From assembly GCA_034668785.1 (NCBI GenBank), contig JAXDOS010000177.1, positions 1 through 7,757 on the forward strand: a DNA stretch of 7,757 nucleotides. The letters run 5' to 3'. This DNA is from CANKHA01 sp034668785 (GTDB taxonomy: Bacteria; Pseudomonadota; Alphaproteobacteria; Rhizobiales; Xanthobacteraceae). A program made the translations under genes and the position numbers. Positions 1 to 6,822 of the stretch are shown here, piece after piece (positions within the stretch are counted from its first letter, which is position 1; each line of letters opens with the position of its first letter). The notes beneath the pieces were generated by a model, which had not been told where the DNA came from, searched no databases, and saw only the letters and a program-made list of their open reading frames with translations.

Positions 1-1
1 T

Positions 2-565
2 GCGGAGCGATTTCAGCGCCTGCGCGACGACGGCAAGCCGGCACTGATTTTCGCGGCGCATCTCGCCAATTGGGAATTGCCGGCCATAGCCGCGGCGGTC
101 AACGGCCTCGACACCACCGTGCTCTACCGGCGTCCGAACATCGCCGAGATCGATCGCTTTGTCAGCGAGACACGATCGCTGCAGATGGGGCGGTTGATCC
201 CCACCAGTCTCGATGCGCCGGTTCGGATCGCTCACGCGCTGGGGCTCGGCACCCATGTGGGGATGCTGGTCGACCAGTATTATGTCCGCGGCGTCGAGGT
301 TACTTTTTTCAGCCGCCGCACCAAGGCCAACCCGTTTATCGCCCGCCTCGCCCGCCGCATCGATTGCCCGATTCACGGCGTGCGCGCGATCAGGCTTCCC
401 AACCACCGCTTCCGCATCGAACTCACCGACGCCATCGAGCCGCCGCGTGACGCCAAAGGCGAGGTCGATGTGGTGCCGACCATGCAGATGATCACGTCGG
501 TGATCGAGGGATGGATACGGGAGTATCCCGAGCAATGGCTCTGGCTGCATCGGCGGTGGCGATGA
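2..565 (+). CDS. Lipid A biosynthesis lauroyl-type acyltransferase (LpxL/HtrB family), 5'-truncated by window edge
   Basis: The visible 187 residues are the C-terminal part of an inner-membrane acyltransferase that adds a secondary acyl chain to lipid A in the last steps of endotoxin assembly. Seen: HLANWE at visible residues 20-25 fits the catalytic HX4D/E motif of the LpxL/HtrB/MsbB family; RRPNIAEID follows about 25 residues later; then GMLVDQYY leading into FFSRRTKANP, the family's third conserved block; and the ending PEQWLWLHRRWR is the typical family C terminus. The family is about 300 residues, so roughly 110 N-terminal residues, including the membrane anchor, lie before base 1. The reading frame is already open at base 2 and stops with TGA at 563-565. 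It converges on the polyamine-binding gene. The acyl chain length and acceptor position cannot be told, so no LpxL/LpxM symbol is given. Confidence 0.9.
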   Translation, partial: AERFQRLRDDGKPALIFAAHLANWELPAIAAAVNGLDTTVLYRRPNIAEIDRFVSETRSLQMGRLIPTSLDAPVRIAHALGLGTHVGMLVDQYYVRGVEVTFFSRRTKANPFIARLARRIDCPIHGVRAIRLPNHRFRIELTDAIEPPRDAKGEVDVVPTMQMITSVIEGWIREYPEQWLWLHRRWR

Positions 566-576
566 TGCCTATCACT

Positions 577-661
577 GTCATGGCCGGGCTTGCCCCGGCC
601 ATCCACGACTTTGTTTGCTAAAAGCTAAGACGTGGATGCCCGGCACGAGGCCGGGCATGAC
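577..661. repeat. Pair of mirror-image 31-bp hairpin repeats between convergent genes, likely two-way terminator
   Basis: Unit 1 (577-607) is the reverse complement of unit 2 (631-661) at 25 of 31 positions. Each forms a 9-bp stem with a 5-base loop: stems 580-588/594-602 and 636-644/650-658. The 23-bp spacer is AT-rich and gives a T-rich run downstream of each hairpin on its own strand (actttgttt on plus, gcttttagc on minus). The two flanking genes end at 565 and 696, converging on this site, so it may stop transcription from both sides. It also looks like the dispersed extragenic palindromes common in Bradyrhizobium-type genomes; that link is from memory, not from a search. Confidence 0.75.
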
Positions 662-695
662 GACTAAAACGAACAACCCTGCGCACCGCCCACGC

Positions 696-1817
696 TTATC
701 GCCCCGTCTTCACCTTGGTCCAAAGCCGGTTCATCAGCCGCTGCGTCTTCGCGTCGTAGGCGATGTTGGTGTAAAGGTGATCCATCGTCGCCTGATCCGG
801 ATAGACCGCCGGGTCCTCCAGGATCGCCTTGTCGACGAATTTTTGACTCGCCAGATTGCCATTCGCATAGGCGATGAAGTTGGTGTTCTTCGCCGCGACT
901 TCGGGCTTCAACAGATAATCGATGAAGGCATGGGCCTCGGCCACATGCCCGGCGTCCTTTGGAATCGCCAGATTATCGAACCACAACTGCGCGCCCTCTT
1001 TCGGGATCGCATAGCCGATCTCGACGCCGCGCTTCGCCTCAGCCGCACGCTTCTGCGCCTGCTTGATGTCGCCGGAAAAGCCGAGCACGAGGCAAATCTC
1101 GCCCGACGCCAGCGCATTGAGATATTCGGAGGAATGGAATTTGCGCACGAACGGCCGGATCTTCGTTATCAGACCGGCCGCGCGCTCAAGCTCCGCCGGA
1201 TCCGTGGAGTTGGGATTGAGCCCGAGATATTTCAGCGCCGCCGGCATCACGTCGTCGGCGGAATCCAGCATGTGGATGCCGCAGCTCTTGAACTTGGAAA
1301 TAATCTCCGGCTTGAACACTACGTCCCAACTGTCCATCCGGGCGTCGGGACCGAGGATGTCCCGCGCCTTCTTCACGTTGTAGCCGATGCCGGTCGTGCC
1401 CCACATGTAATTGACCGCGTAAACGTTGCCGGGATCGTAGGTGGCAAGACGTCGAGCGATTTCCGGCCAGGCGTTGACCAGGTTGGGCAGCTTCGCCTTG
1501 TCGAGCTTCTGGAATACGCCGGCCTTTATTTGCTGCTGCAGGAAGTTGCCCGTCGGCACCACGACATCGTAGCCGGACTTGCCGGCAAGCAATTTGGTTT
1601 CCAGCGTATCGTTGGAATCAAAGGTGTCGTAGGTGACTTCGATGCCGGTCTCGCGGGTGAAATCCTTAAGGACTTCCGGCGCGATATAATCGGACCAGTT
1701 ATAGACGTTGACGACGCGTGGCTTGGTCTGGGCGCCGGCGGCAACGCTTAACGCCAGCGAAGTGGCGACGGCGAGAAAGCTACGGGCGAGCAGGCGCGTC
1801 GGCTCTCTGCTGGTCAT
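696..1817 (-). CDS. potF: Periplasmic polyamine (putrescine/spermidine)-binding protein, PotF/PotD type
   Basis: A 373-residue ABC-transporter solute-binding protein that would capture polyamines in the periplasm and hand them to an inner-membrane permease. Residues 1-29 form a signal peptide (basic start, hydrophobic FLAVATSLALSVAAG, AGA cleavage site). Family blocks in order: VYNWSDYIAP (38-47), GYDVVVPTG (82-90), YAVNYMWGTTGIGYN (133-147), GFSGD (246-250), WFDNLAIP (279-286) and YANGN (317-321). Length is normal for PotF. E. coli PotF has GWAGD where this has GFSGD, so one aromatic ligand contact is Phe instead of Trp. The start is ATG at 1817, which overlaps the rhodanese stop as ATGA; an in-frame ATG at 1847 lies inside that gene and is rejected. 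There is no good Shine-Dalgarno, which fits translational coupling. No permease or ATPase genes are nearby, so the exact polyamine and the partner transporter are unknown. Confidence 0.88.
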   Translation of the reverse strand: MTSREPTRLLARSFLAVATSLALSVAAGAQTKPRVVNVYNWSDYIAPEVLKDFTRETGIEVTYDTFDSNDTLETKLLAGKSGYDVVVPTGNFLQQQIKAGVFQKLDKAKLPNLVNAWPEIARRLATYDPGNVYAVNYMWGTTGIGYNVKKARDILGPDARMDSWDVVFKPEIISKFKSCGIHMLDSADDVMPAALKYLGLNPNSTDPAELERAAGLITKIRPFVRKFHSSEYLNALASGEICLVLGFSGDIKQAQKRAAEAKRGVEIGYAIPKEGAQLWFDNLAIPKDAGHVAEAHAFIDYLLKPEVAAKNTNFIAYANGNLASQKFVDKAILEDPAVYPDQATMDHLYTNIAYDAKTQRLMNRLWTKVKTGR

Positions 1818-2152
1818 GACTTGGTTGGCAGGCCCGCGGCCTTCCAAGCGATGATGCCGCCTTCGAGATGCGCGTCGTAATTATATCCCCGCTCCTGCGC
1901 CGCCATCGACGCGGTCACCGACCGCTTTCCCGAGCGGCAGGCGAACACCACCTCCCGCCCCGCCGGGTCCGGAATCGCATCCGGATCGAATACCGACAAC
2001 GGCACCGCCACGGCGTCCGGATAGCTCTCAATGTCAATTTCGTTGGTTTCGCGCACGTCGACGAGGAGCATCCGGCCTTCCGCCAGGCCTTGAGCGACTT
2101 CCGCCGGGGATAAATTGCGGACCCTGGGCACGCGCGGGGATGCATCGGACAT
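1814..2152 (-). CDS. Single-domain rhodanese-like sulfurtransferase
   Basis: A 112-residue protein with one rhodanese domain and no signal peptide, so probably cytoplasmic. Rhodaneses carry sulfur as a persulfide on a loop cysteine. Seen: NLSPAEVAQGL start (13-23), LLVDVRE (29-35), and the active-site loop FACRSGKRS (70-78) with Cys72, matching the CxxGxR pattern, followed by an EGGIIAWKAAGLP ending typical of the family. The ATG at 2152 is chosen because AAAGAGG lies 6 bases ahead of it; a longer in-frame ORF from ATG 2212 adds 20 residues with no similarity to the family. Its TGA overlaps the ATG of the polyamine-binding gene, so the two are almost certainly one transcript. The physiological sulfur donor and acceptor cannot be inferred. 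Confidence 0.9.
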   Translation of the reverse strand: MSDASPRVPRVRNLSPAEVAQGLAEGRMLLVDVRETNEIDIESYPDAVAVPLSVFDPDAIPDPAGREVVFACRSGKRSVTASMAAQERGYNYDAHLEGGIIAWKAAGLPTKS

Positions 2153-2252
2153 GGCGGACCTCTTTAAGACTTCCGCCCTGTCAATAATCCGTTGCGTGGC
2201 GCGCGTCCACAATCAAGAGGCTGTGGAGGTATTCCGGCCGCGGCGCGTATCG

Positions 2253-2639
2253 CTATTTGCCGGCAATCGACTCGGTCAGCCTCAGCAGTTTTAGCTGGAC
2301 GCCGCGCTGCTTTATCCGCGAATAGGCGCGGACGAGCCGCATGGCGTTGTCCGTCTGCAGAAAATCAAAATTAACATCGACGGGATTTGTATTGGATTTC
2401 TTGCCCTCTTCTTCCTCGCCTTTGAAAAAGAAAGTGATCGGCACGTTCAGCACTTCCCCGATCTTCTGCAAGCGGCCCGCCGATATGCGGTTGGTGCCTT
2501 TTTCGTATTTCTGCACCTGCTGAAAGGTGATTTCCAATTCGTTTCCGAGCTCGGTTTGAGACAAACCGCGATGCAGGCGCAACGCGCGGACCCGTTTTCC
2601 GATTTCTGCGTCTCGTGGATCGCCGCTACGTTTGCTCAT
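2253..2639 (-). CDS. XRE/Cro-CI family transcriptional regulator (alphaproteobacterial PraR-like)
   Basis: A 128-residue DNA-binding protein. The helix-turn-helix spans about residues 13-68: IGKRVRALRLHRGLSQTELGNELEITFQQVQKYEKGTNRISAGRLQKIGEVLNVPITFFF, with the recognition helix near TFQQVQKYE (38-46). An acidic linker, GEEEEG (74-79), follows, and then a C-terminal segment, AMRLVRAYSRIK (99-110), also typical of this alphaproteobacterial group, which includes PraR of rhizobia. The start at 2639 is set by AGGGA (2651-2647) 7 bases ahead; a more upstream ATG at 2681 has no such site. The gene runs the same way as the rhodanese-potF pair, 100 bp apart, with no clear terminator between, so co-transcription is possible but not shown. 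Targets are unknown. Palindromes upstream make autoregulation a fair guess. Confidence 0.88.
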   Translation of the reverse strand: MSKRSGDPRDAEIGKRVRALRLHRGLSQTELGNELEITFQQVQKYEKGTNRISAGRLQKIGEVLNVPITFFFKGEEEEGKKSNTNPVDVNFDFLQTDNAMRLVRAYSRIKQRGVQLKLLRLTESIAGK

Positions 2640-2675
2640 GTGTATGTCCCTGTTCCCGGTCTGACGCGCTTGCGT

Positions 2676-2691
2676 TTGCACGGCTATGCAA
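2676..2691. promoter_or_regulatory. Inverted repeat TTGCA-N6-TGCAA, candidate operator of the XRE gene
   Basis: The 16-bp dyad lies 37-52 bases ahead of the XRE start codon, in its presumed 5' leader. Size and spacing suit a dimeric XRE repressor. A -10-like TATAAC is at 2718-2713 on the same strand with no good -35. The role as an operator is inference. Confidence 0.3.
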
Positions 2692-2748
2692 GTCGAAATT
2701 GAACCACGGCAGGGTTATAAGATGAATTCCCTGATTTCCTAGGTGCCT

Positions 2749-2764
2749 ATAGGGGCGCCCCTAT
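2749..2764. promoter_or_regulatory. Perfect 16-bp palindrome ATAGGGGCGCCCCTAT
   Basis: It sits 110 bp upstream of the XRE gene start and 28 bp past the stop of the Bug-type gene. The repeat is perfect and has no following T run on either strand, so a protein-binding site is more likely than a terminator. An overlapping CCTATAGG (2746-2753) adds a second small palindrome. Confidence 0.4.
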
Positions 2765-2791
2765 GTATCTATAGCAATCTGACGCCGCCGG

Positions 2792-3763
2792 TCACTTTTC
2801 CGCAACGCCGGCAACCTTGACCGCCTCTGCCCATAATTCAATGTCCGCCGGGATTGTCGCGGCGAACTCCTCCGGGCTATTGCCGAGCGGATCGACACCA
2901 TTGCTGGCGAAACGCTCGGCCAGTTTCGGGTCGTGCATGACACGGGCTACCTCTCCGGCGATCCGGTCGATGATTTCCTTGGGCGTCCCGGCGGGTGCCA
3001 TTAAGCCGTTCCAGGTCAATATCTTGAACCCCGGGAAGCCGGATTCGTCGAAGGTCGGCACCTGCGGAATTTGCGGAGCGCGCTTCTCGGTCGACACCGC
3101 CAGCAGCCGGACCCCCTCGCCTGCCGCGTAGGGCACCGCGGCGGACAGGTTCGTGAAGTATGTCGGAATGTGACCCGCGACGATGTCATTCATCGCGACG
3201 CCTCCTCTATACGCCACCGGAATCATGTCTAGGCCGGTGCGCTTGAGAAACAGCACCATGGCAAGATGAGTTACGCTGCCCAGCCCGCTCGTCGCATAAG
3301 CGAGCTGGTTCGGGCGCGCGCGCACGTAATCGACAAACTCGCGCAGAGTATTCACCGGCATACCCGCGTGCACGGCCAGGACATAGGGAGTGGTGCCGAT
3401 GATGCTGATCGGCGCAAAATCCTTCACGGGGTCATAGGGTAACTTGGTCATTGCCGGCAGGATGGCGATTTGCGACGAGGTCGCCATGAAGAGCGTGTAG
3501 CCGTCGGCCGGCGAGTGGGCGACTGCTTCGGCGGCGATTACGCCGGCGGCGCCGGTTCGGTTCTCGATGAAAAATTGCTGCCCGAATGCCTCGCTCAGGG
3601 GCTGAGCAATTGTGCGCGCAATGATGTCGCTGTTTCCGCCGGCGGCGAATGGCACGACGATCCTGACCGGCCGCTGCGGCCAACTTTGGGACCGGGCATT
3701 TTGAGCCCCGCCCAAGACCGTAACGAGGACCCACGCTACCAGCCACAGCTTCCGCCTCTGCAT
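2792..3763 (-). CDS. Bug/TctC-family periplasmic solute-binding protein
   Basis: A 323-residue secreted binding protein of the tripartite tricarboxylate transporter (TTT) type. Residues 1-27 form a signal peptide (MQRRK, then WLVAWVLVTVLGGA). The mature part begins with the family signature WPQRPVRIVVPFAAGGNSD (28-46), followed by ENRTGAAGVIAAEAVA (67-82), DGYTL (87-91), YRGGVAMNDIVAGHIP in the middle, and the usual APAGTPKEIIDRI and PEEFAA segments near the end. Length is normal. The start at 3763 is chosen because GGAG (3773-3770) lies 6 bases ahead; the ATG at 3769 abuts that GGAG and is unlikely. No TctA/TctB membrane genes are nearby, the usual state for the many orphan Bug proteins. The ligand, often a carboxylate, cannot be told. 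The divergent LysR gene probably controls it. Confidence 0.92.
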   Translation of the reverse strand: MQRRKLWLVAWVLVTVLGGAQNARSQSWPQRPVRIVVPFAAGGNSDIIARTIAQPLSEAFGQQFFIENRTGAAGVIAAEAVAHSPADGYTLFMATSSQIAILPAMTKLPYDPVKDFAPISIIGTTPYVLAVHAGMPVNTLREFVDYVRARPNQLAYATSGLGSVTHLAMVLFLKRTGLDMIPVAYRGGVAMNDIVAGHIPTYFTNLSAAVPYAAGEGVRLLAVSTEKRAPQIPQVPTFDESGFPGFKILTWNGLMAPAGTPKEIIDRIAGEVARVMHDPKLAERFASNGVDPLGNSPEEFAATIPADIELWAEAVKVAGVAEK

Positions 3764-3793
3764 GATCATCTCCGAAATAAGCGCAGCTCATTT

Positions 3794-3811
3794 GCTATCG
3801 CAAGGAATAGC
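3794..3811. promoter_or_regulatory. Inverted repeat GCTAT-N8-ATAGC, candidate LysR-type binding site
   Basis: The dyad lies between the divergent start codons, just upstream of the lysR -35 and at the expected start point of the binding-protein transcript. TTGC-TATC-GCAA (3792-3803) overlaps its left half. LysR-type regulators commonly bind such dyads in the gap next to their own gene, but neither repeat fits T-N11-A symmetrically, so the assignment is tentative. Confidence 0.35.
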
Positions 3812-3815
3812 TTCA

Positions 3816-3844
3816 TTGAAAATACTACCTGGGCGTTATATAAA
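3816..3844 (+). promoter_or_regulatory. Sigma70-type promoter for the lysR gene
   Basis: TTGAAA (3816-3821), a 17-base spacer and TATAAA (3839-3844): five of six matches to consensus in each box with ideal spacing. A start point near 3851 would leave a leader of about 33 bases containing AAGGGA (3872-3877) 6 bases ahead of the ATG. Confidence 0.65.
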
Positions 3845-3847
3845 CAA
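3819..3847 (-). promoter_or_regulatory. Candidate promoter for the Bug/TctC gene, overlapping the lysR promoter
   Basis: On the minus strand, TTGTTT (3847-3842), 17 bases, then TATTTT (3824-3819). The boxes match consensus at 3 and 4 of 6 positions, so this is a weak promoter that may need an activator. It covers almost the same bases as the lysR promoter on the other strand. Confidence 0.4.
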
Positions 3848-3883
3848 AGCGCGAGTTTTCCTCACCCCCATAAGGGATTTTGT

Positions 3884-4864
3884 ATGTCCCGAAAAATCGA
3901 CTGGGAAAATCAGATCGGCCGCCGCCTCAAGCTTCGGGACCTCCACGTGTTCTCCACCGTCGTGCAAAGGGGCAGCATGGCTAAGGCGGCCGTGCAACTT
4001 GGGGTGTCGCAGCCCGCCATATCCGAGCTGATTTCCGCCCTCGAACACACGGTCGGAGTGCGGCTTCTGGACCGCAAGCCGCATGGCATTGAACCTACGA
4101 TTTACGGGCGGGCGCTGCTCAAGCGCAGCGTCGCCGCCTTCGATGAACTGAAACAAGGCATTCGCGATATCGAATTTCTTACCGACCCCACGGCTGGCGA
4201 AGTCCGAATCGGGTGTCCGGAATCCACCGCGTCTGCGCTGCTTCCCCCAATCATCCAAAAGTTTTCATGGCAATATCCGCGCGTGATCCTGCACGTGGAA
4301 CAGCTGGTGACTTCGACGTTGGAATTGCCGGCATTGCGTGAGCGAAGACTCGATGTCGTCATTGCGCATTTAGTCCGGCCGCTCGAACAAGGAGACATCA
4401 ACGATTTGCATGTGCAGACGCTCTACGACGATCATTCCGTGGTGGCGGCCGGGACGCAAAGTCCGTGGGCGCGGCGCAATAAGATCGATTTAGCCGAGCT
4501 GGCAAACGAATCTTGGATTTTGCCGCCGCCGAACAGTTGGAATCATACGATGATGACGGAGGCCTTTCGGGTACGCGGTCTCAATATGCCCAAGGTATGC
4601 CTCACGACGTTGTCGGTGAATCTGCGCGCCGGGCTGCTCGCTACAGGACCTTATATCACTGTCCTGCCGCATTCCGTCCTACACGCCAACCGCTTCCCAC
4701 TTAAGATATTGCCGATTGAATTGCCTACGCGGGCTTGGCCGATCGTGGTCATTACGCTGAAGAACCGCACATTGAGCCCGATTGTGGAGCTCTTCATCGA
4801 ACATCTACGCGCCTTCGCCAAGGCCATGGCTCCGGGACCGAAGGCCGAGAAAAAATCTGCTTGA
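3884..4864 (+). CDS. LysR-family transcriptional regulator
   Basis: A 326-residue LysR regulator. The winged helix-turn-helix fills about residues 17-76 (LRDLHVFSTVVQRGSMAKAAVQLGVSQPAISELISALEHTVGVRLLDR, with SQPAISELI as recognition helix); a linker helix follows, and the effector-binding domain begins at GEVRIGCPEST (105-115) and runs to about residue 310. Length is normal. The frame is open upstream to 3470, but the start is placed at ATG 3884 because AAGGGA lies 6 bases ahead and the protein sequence only resembles the family from there. The extra upstream part overlaps the divergent binding-protein gene. Its position opposite a Bug/TctC gene suggests it controls uptake of that protein's ligand and its own synthesis. 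The inducer is unknown. It converges on kup with a 32-bp gap. Confidence 0.92.
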   Translation: MSRKIDWENQIGRRLKLRDLHVFSTVVQRGSMAKAAVQLGVSQPAISELISALEHTVGVRLLDRKPHGIEPTIYGRALLKRSVAAFDELKQGIRDIEFLTDPTAGEVRIGCPESTASALLPPIIQKFSWQYPRVILHVEQLVTSTLELPALRERRLDVVIAHLVRPLEQGDINDLHVQTLYDDHSVVAAGTQSPWARRNKIDLAELANESWILPPPNSWNHTMMTEAFRVRGLNMPKVCLTTLSVNLRAGLLATGPYITVLPHSVLHANRFPLKILPIELPTRAWPIVVITLKNRTLSPIVELFIEHLRAFAKAMAPGPKAEKKSA

Positions 4865-4874
4865 CCCGCGATGT

Positions 4875-4913
4875 CGCAGGTGCGTCCCCGGAGTGTTCAC
4901 ACCGTCACCTGCG
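4875..4913. terminator. Weak inverted repeat in the lysR-kup convergent junction
   Basis: CGCAGGTG (4875-4882) pairs with CACCTGCG (4906-4913) across a 23-base loop. The right arm falls in the last kup codons. It is the only dyad of any length in the 32-bp gap. There is no T run, so its role as a terminator for either gene is uncertain. Confidence 0.25.
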
Positions 4914-6822
4914 TGCCGACCTCCACCACCCGTCCGGTCGGAATCTGGAAAAAGTCCGTGGCGTCGCTCGCCGATTTCGCCAGGGCGATGAACAAACGGT
5001 CCTGCCATTTCGGCATGCCGGAATGGGCGGCGGGCTTCAGCGACCGCCGCGACAGGAAGAACGACGTCGCCATGATGTCGAACTGCCAGCCGAGCTTGCG
5101 GGCAACCGCAAGCGCCTTTGGTATGTTCGGTGTTTCCATGAAGCCGAAGCGGATGAACACGCGCGAGAAGGTCTCCCCTACCGGATCGATTCGCACTCTC
5201 TCCTTTGCATCGACCCGCGGTGTGTGCGCCGTCTCGACCGTGAGGATGACGTTTTTCTCATGCAGCACCTTGTAGTGCTTGAGACTGTGCATCAGCGCGG
5301 TTGGCGCGCTGGTTGGGTCGCTGGTCAAAAACACGGCTGTGCCGGGTACGCGCTGCGGCGGTTTCTTCTCCAGCATCGCCACGAGTGCGTCGAGCGGCGT
5401 TTCATGGCGGCGGGTCTTCTCGAACAAGAGCCGACTGCCGCGGCGCCAAGTATACATGATCAGCATGATGACACCGCCCAGCGCTAGCGGCATCCAACCG
5501 CCTTCCGCGATCTTGAGCAGGTTGGCTGCAAGGAAAGTCAGGTCGATGAATAGAAACGGCGCGATCAGGATGGCCGCGGCGATCAGCGGCCAATTCCACA
5601 CTTTCCAGATCACGATGAAAGCCATCATCACGGTCACGACCATCGTGCCGGTGACGGCGATGCCATAGGCGGAGGCGAGCGCGCTCGACGAGCGGAACAG
5701 CGCGACCAGCAGCAGCACGCCGATCAACAGCAGCGTATTGATACGCGGCATGTAAATCTGCCCGAACAGCGATTCGGAGGTATGCCGGATTTCCAGGCGC
5801 GGCAGCAGACCAAGTTGGATTGCCTGTTGCGTCAGCGAATAGGCGCCGGTGATCACCGCTTGGCTCGCGATCACCGTCGCGGCGGTGGCCAGCGCAACCA
5901 TCGGCAACAGCGCCCAATCGGGATAGAGCAGGAAGAACGGATTCTCGATCGCCTTCGGATCGGCGAGGACGAGCGCCCCCTGGCCGAGATAGTTGATGAT
6001 GAGCGCCGGCAAGACGACAGTTAGCCAGGCGGCGCGGATCGGTGTTCTGCCGAAATGGCCCAGATCGGCGTAAAGCGCTTCGGCTCCGGTGAGGACAAGA
6101 AATACGGCGCCCAGCGTGGCAAGGCCGATCATGCCGTGGCTGGTCAGGAAGCTCACTCCATAAACCGGATTGAATGCCCGCAGGACGTCGAAGTTCTGCA
6201 AAATGTGCCAGATGCCCGCGACGGCGATCACGGCAAACCATAAGAGCGTCACCGGACCGAAGAACGCGGCGACCTTGGCCGTGCCTCTGGACTGCACCGC
6301 GAACAGGCCGATGAGAATTGCGACAGTCAGCGGCACGACATAGGGGTCGAAACCCGGCGCCACGATCTTCAACCCTTCGACCGCCGAGAGCACCGACAGC
6401 GCCGGCGTAATGATCGCGTCGCCGTAGAACAGCGCGCCGCTGACGATGCCGAGCAGGATTACGATGTATCCGCGTTGCCCAAGCGCGCGATGCGCCAGCG
6501 CCATGAGCGCCAGCGTGCCACCTTCGCCATGGTTATCGGCGCGCAGCAGGATGAAGATGTATTTCACGGTGACGACGAGTAACAATGACCAGATGATCAG
6601 AGACAGGATGCCGAGAACCACATCTTCGCTTGCGGCGTTTCCCGCACCGGCGGCGGCGAGCACGGATTCGCGCAAGGCATAGAGTGGGCTGGTGCCGATA
6701 TCGCCATAGACTACGCCGATGGCGCCGATGGTGAGACTCCAAAATCCGGCGCGCGCGTGTGCTTCGCCGTTGCCGGTAGCCGGCATTTCGCTCCCCTGGG
6801 GAGCGGCGATGGTATTGGACAT
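4897..6822 (-). CDS. kup: Kup-family low-affinity potassium:proton symporter
   Basis: A full-length 641-residue inner-membrane K+ uptake protein (E. coli Kup is 622). Seen: IGVVYGDIGTSPLYALRE (35-52), the family signature; DNHGEGGTLAL (96-106); GDAIITPALSVLSAVEGL (134-151); TGAEALYADLGHFG, with the acidic residue pair expected in the transport path; then about 12 hydrophobic segments in all and a cytoplasmic tail of about 190 residues ending VVEVGTQVTV. The start is uncertain. ATG 6822 has its only good Shine-Dalgarno, AAGGAG, 22 bases away with a small hairpin between; ATG 6786 (629 residues, starting MPATGNG) has AGGGGAG 4 bases ahead, but that site sits inside a hairpin. Both leave the first membrane segment intact. 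A truncated second copy of the 3' end lies just upstream at 7001-7128, so this is the survivor of a tandem pair. Confidence 0.96.
   Translation of the reverse strand: MSNTIAAPQGSEMPATGNGEAHARAGFWSLTIGAIGVVYGDIGTSPLYALRESVLAAAGAGNAASEDVVLGILSLIIWSLLLVVTVKYIFILLRADNHGEGGTLALMALAHRALGQRGYIVILLGIVSGALFYGDAIITPALSVLSAVEGLKIVAPGFDPYVVPLTVAILIGLFAVQSRGTAKVAAFFGPVTLLWFAVIAVAGIWHILQNFDVLRAFNPVYGVSFLTSHGMIGLATLGAVFLVLTGAEALYADLGHFGRTPIRAAWLTVVLPALIINYLGQGALVLADPKAIENPFFLLYPDWALLPMVALATAATVIASQAVITGAYSLTQQAIQLGLLPRLEIRHTSESLFGQIYMPRINTLLLIGVLLLVALFRSSSALASAYGIAVTGTMVVTVMMAFIVIWKVWNWPLIAAAILIAPFLFIDLTFLAANLLKIAEGGWMPLALGGVIMLIMYTWRRGSRLLFEKTRRHETPLDALVAMLEKKPPQRVPGTAVFLTSDPTSAPTALMHSLKHYKVLHEKNVILTVETAHTPRVDAKERVRIDPVGETFSRVFIRFGFMETPNIPKALAVARKLGWQFDIMATSFFLSRRSLKPAAHSGMPKWQDRLFIALAKSASDATDFFQIPTGRVVEVGTQVTV
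6791..6803. promoter_or_regulatory. Palindrome CTCCCCTGGGGAG masking an internal kup ribosome-binding site
   Basis: On the minus strand this palindrome contains the AGGGGAG that precedes the internal in-frame ATG at 6786. If folded in mRNA (5-bp stem, 3-base loop) it would cover that site and favour the upstream start; if unfolded it would serve the shorter Kup. Confidence 0.35.

Noticed and set aside
577..661. CRISPR-like repeat pair
   Set aside because: Only two units, in opposite orientation, each a self-complementary hairpin, between converging genes. This does not fit a CRISPR array.
615..1751. A 378-residue plus-strand frame opposite the polyamine-binding gene
   Set aside because: The minus strand gives a complete PotF-type protein with a signal peptide and all family blocks. 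The plus frame starts in the repeat and reads as Arg-rich mirror sequence.
2206..2227. TCCACA-N10-TGTGGA between the XRE gene and the rhodanese as a terminator
   Set aside because: Six-base arms, a ten-base loop and no T run on either strand. Too weak to call.
3470..3883. N-terminal extension of lysR giving a 464-residue protein
   Set aside because: It overlaps the divergent Bug/TctC gene and the shared promoter region. ATG 3884 has a good ribosome site and matches the family start.
4735..5487. A 250-residue open frame on the plus strand
   Set aside because: It lies antisense to the kup 3' half and the lysR end; high GC keeps frames open. Its translation is low-complexity, Arg/His-rich and resembles no family.
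5402..6241. A 279-residue minus-strand frame inside kup
   Set aside because: It is an out-of-frame shadow of kup, rich in Arg, Ala and Gly, with no family resemblance or ribosome site.
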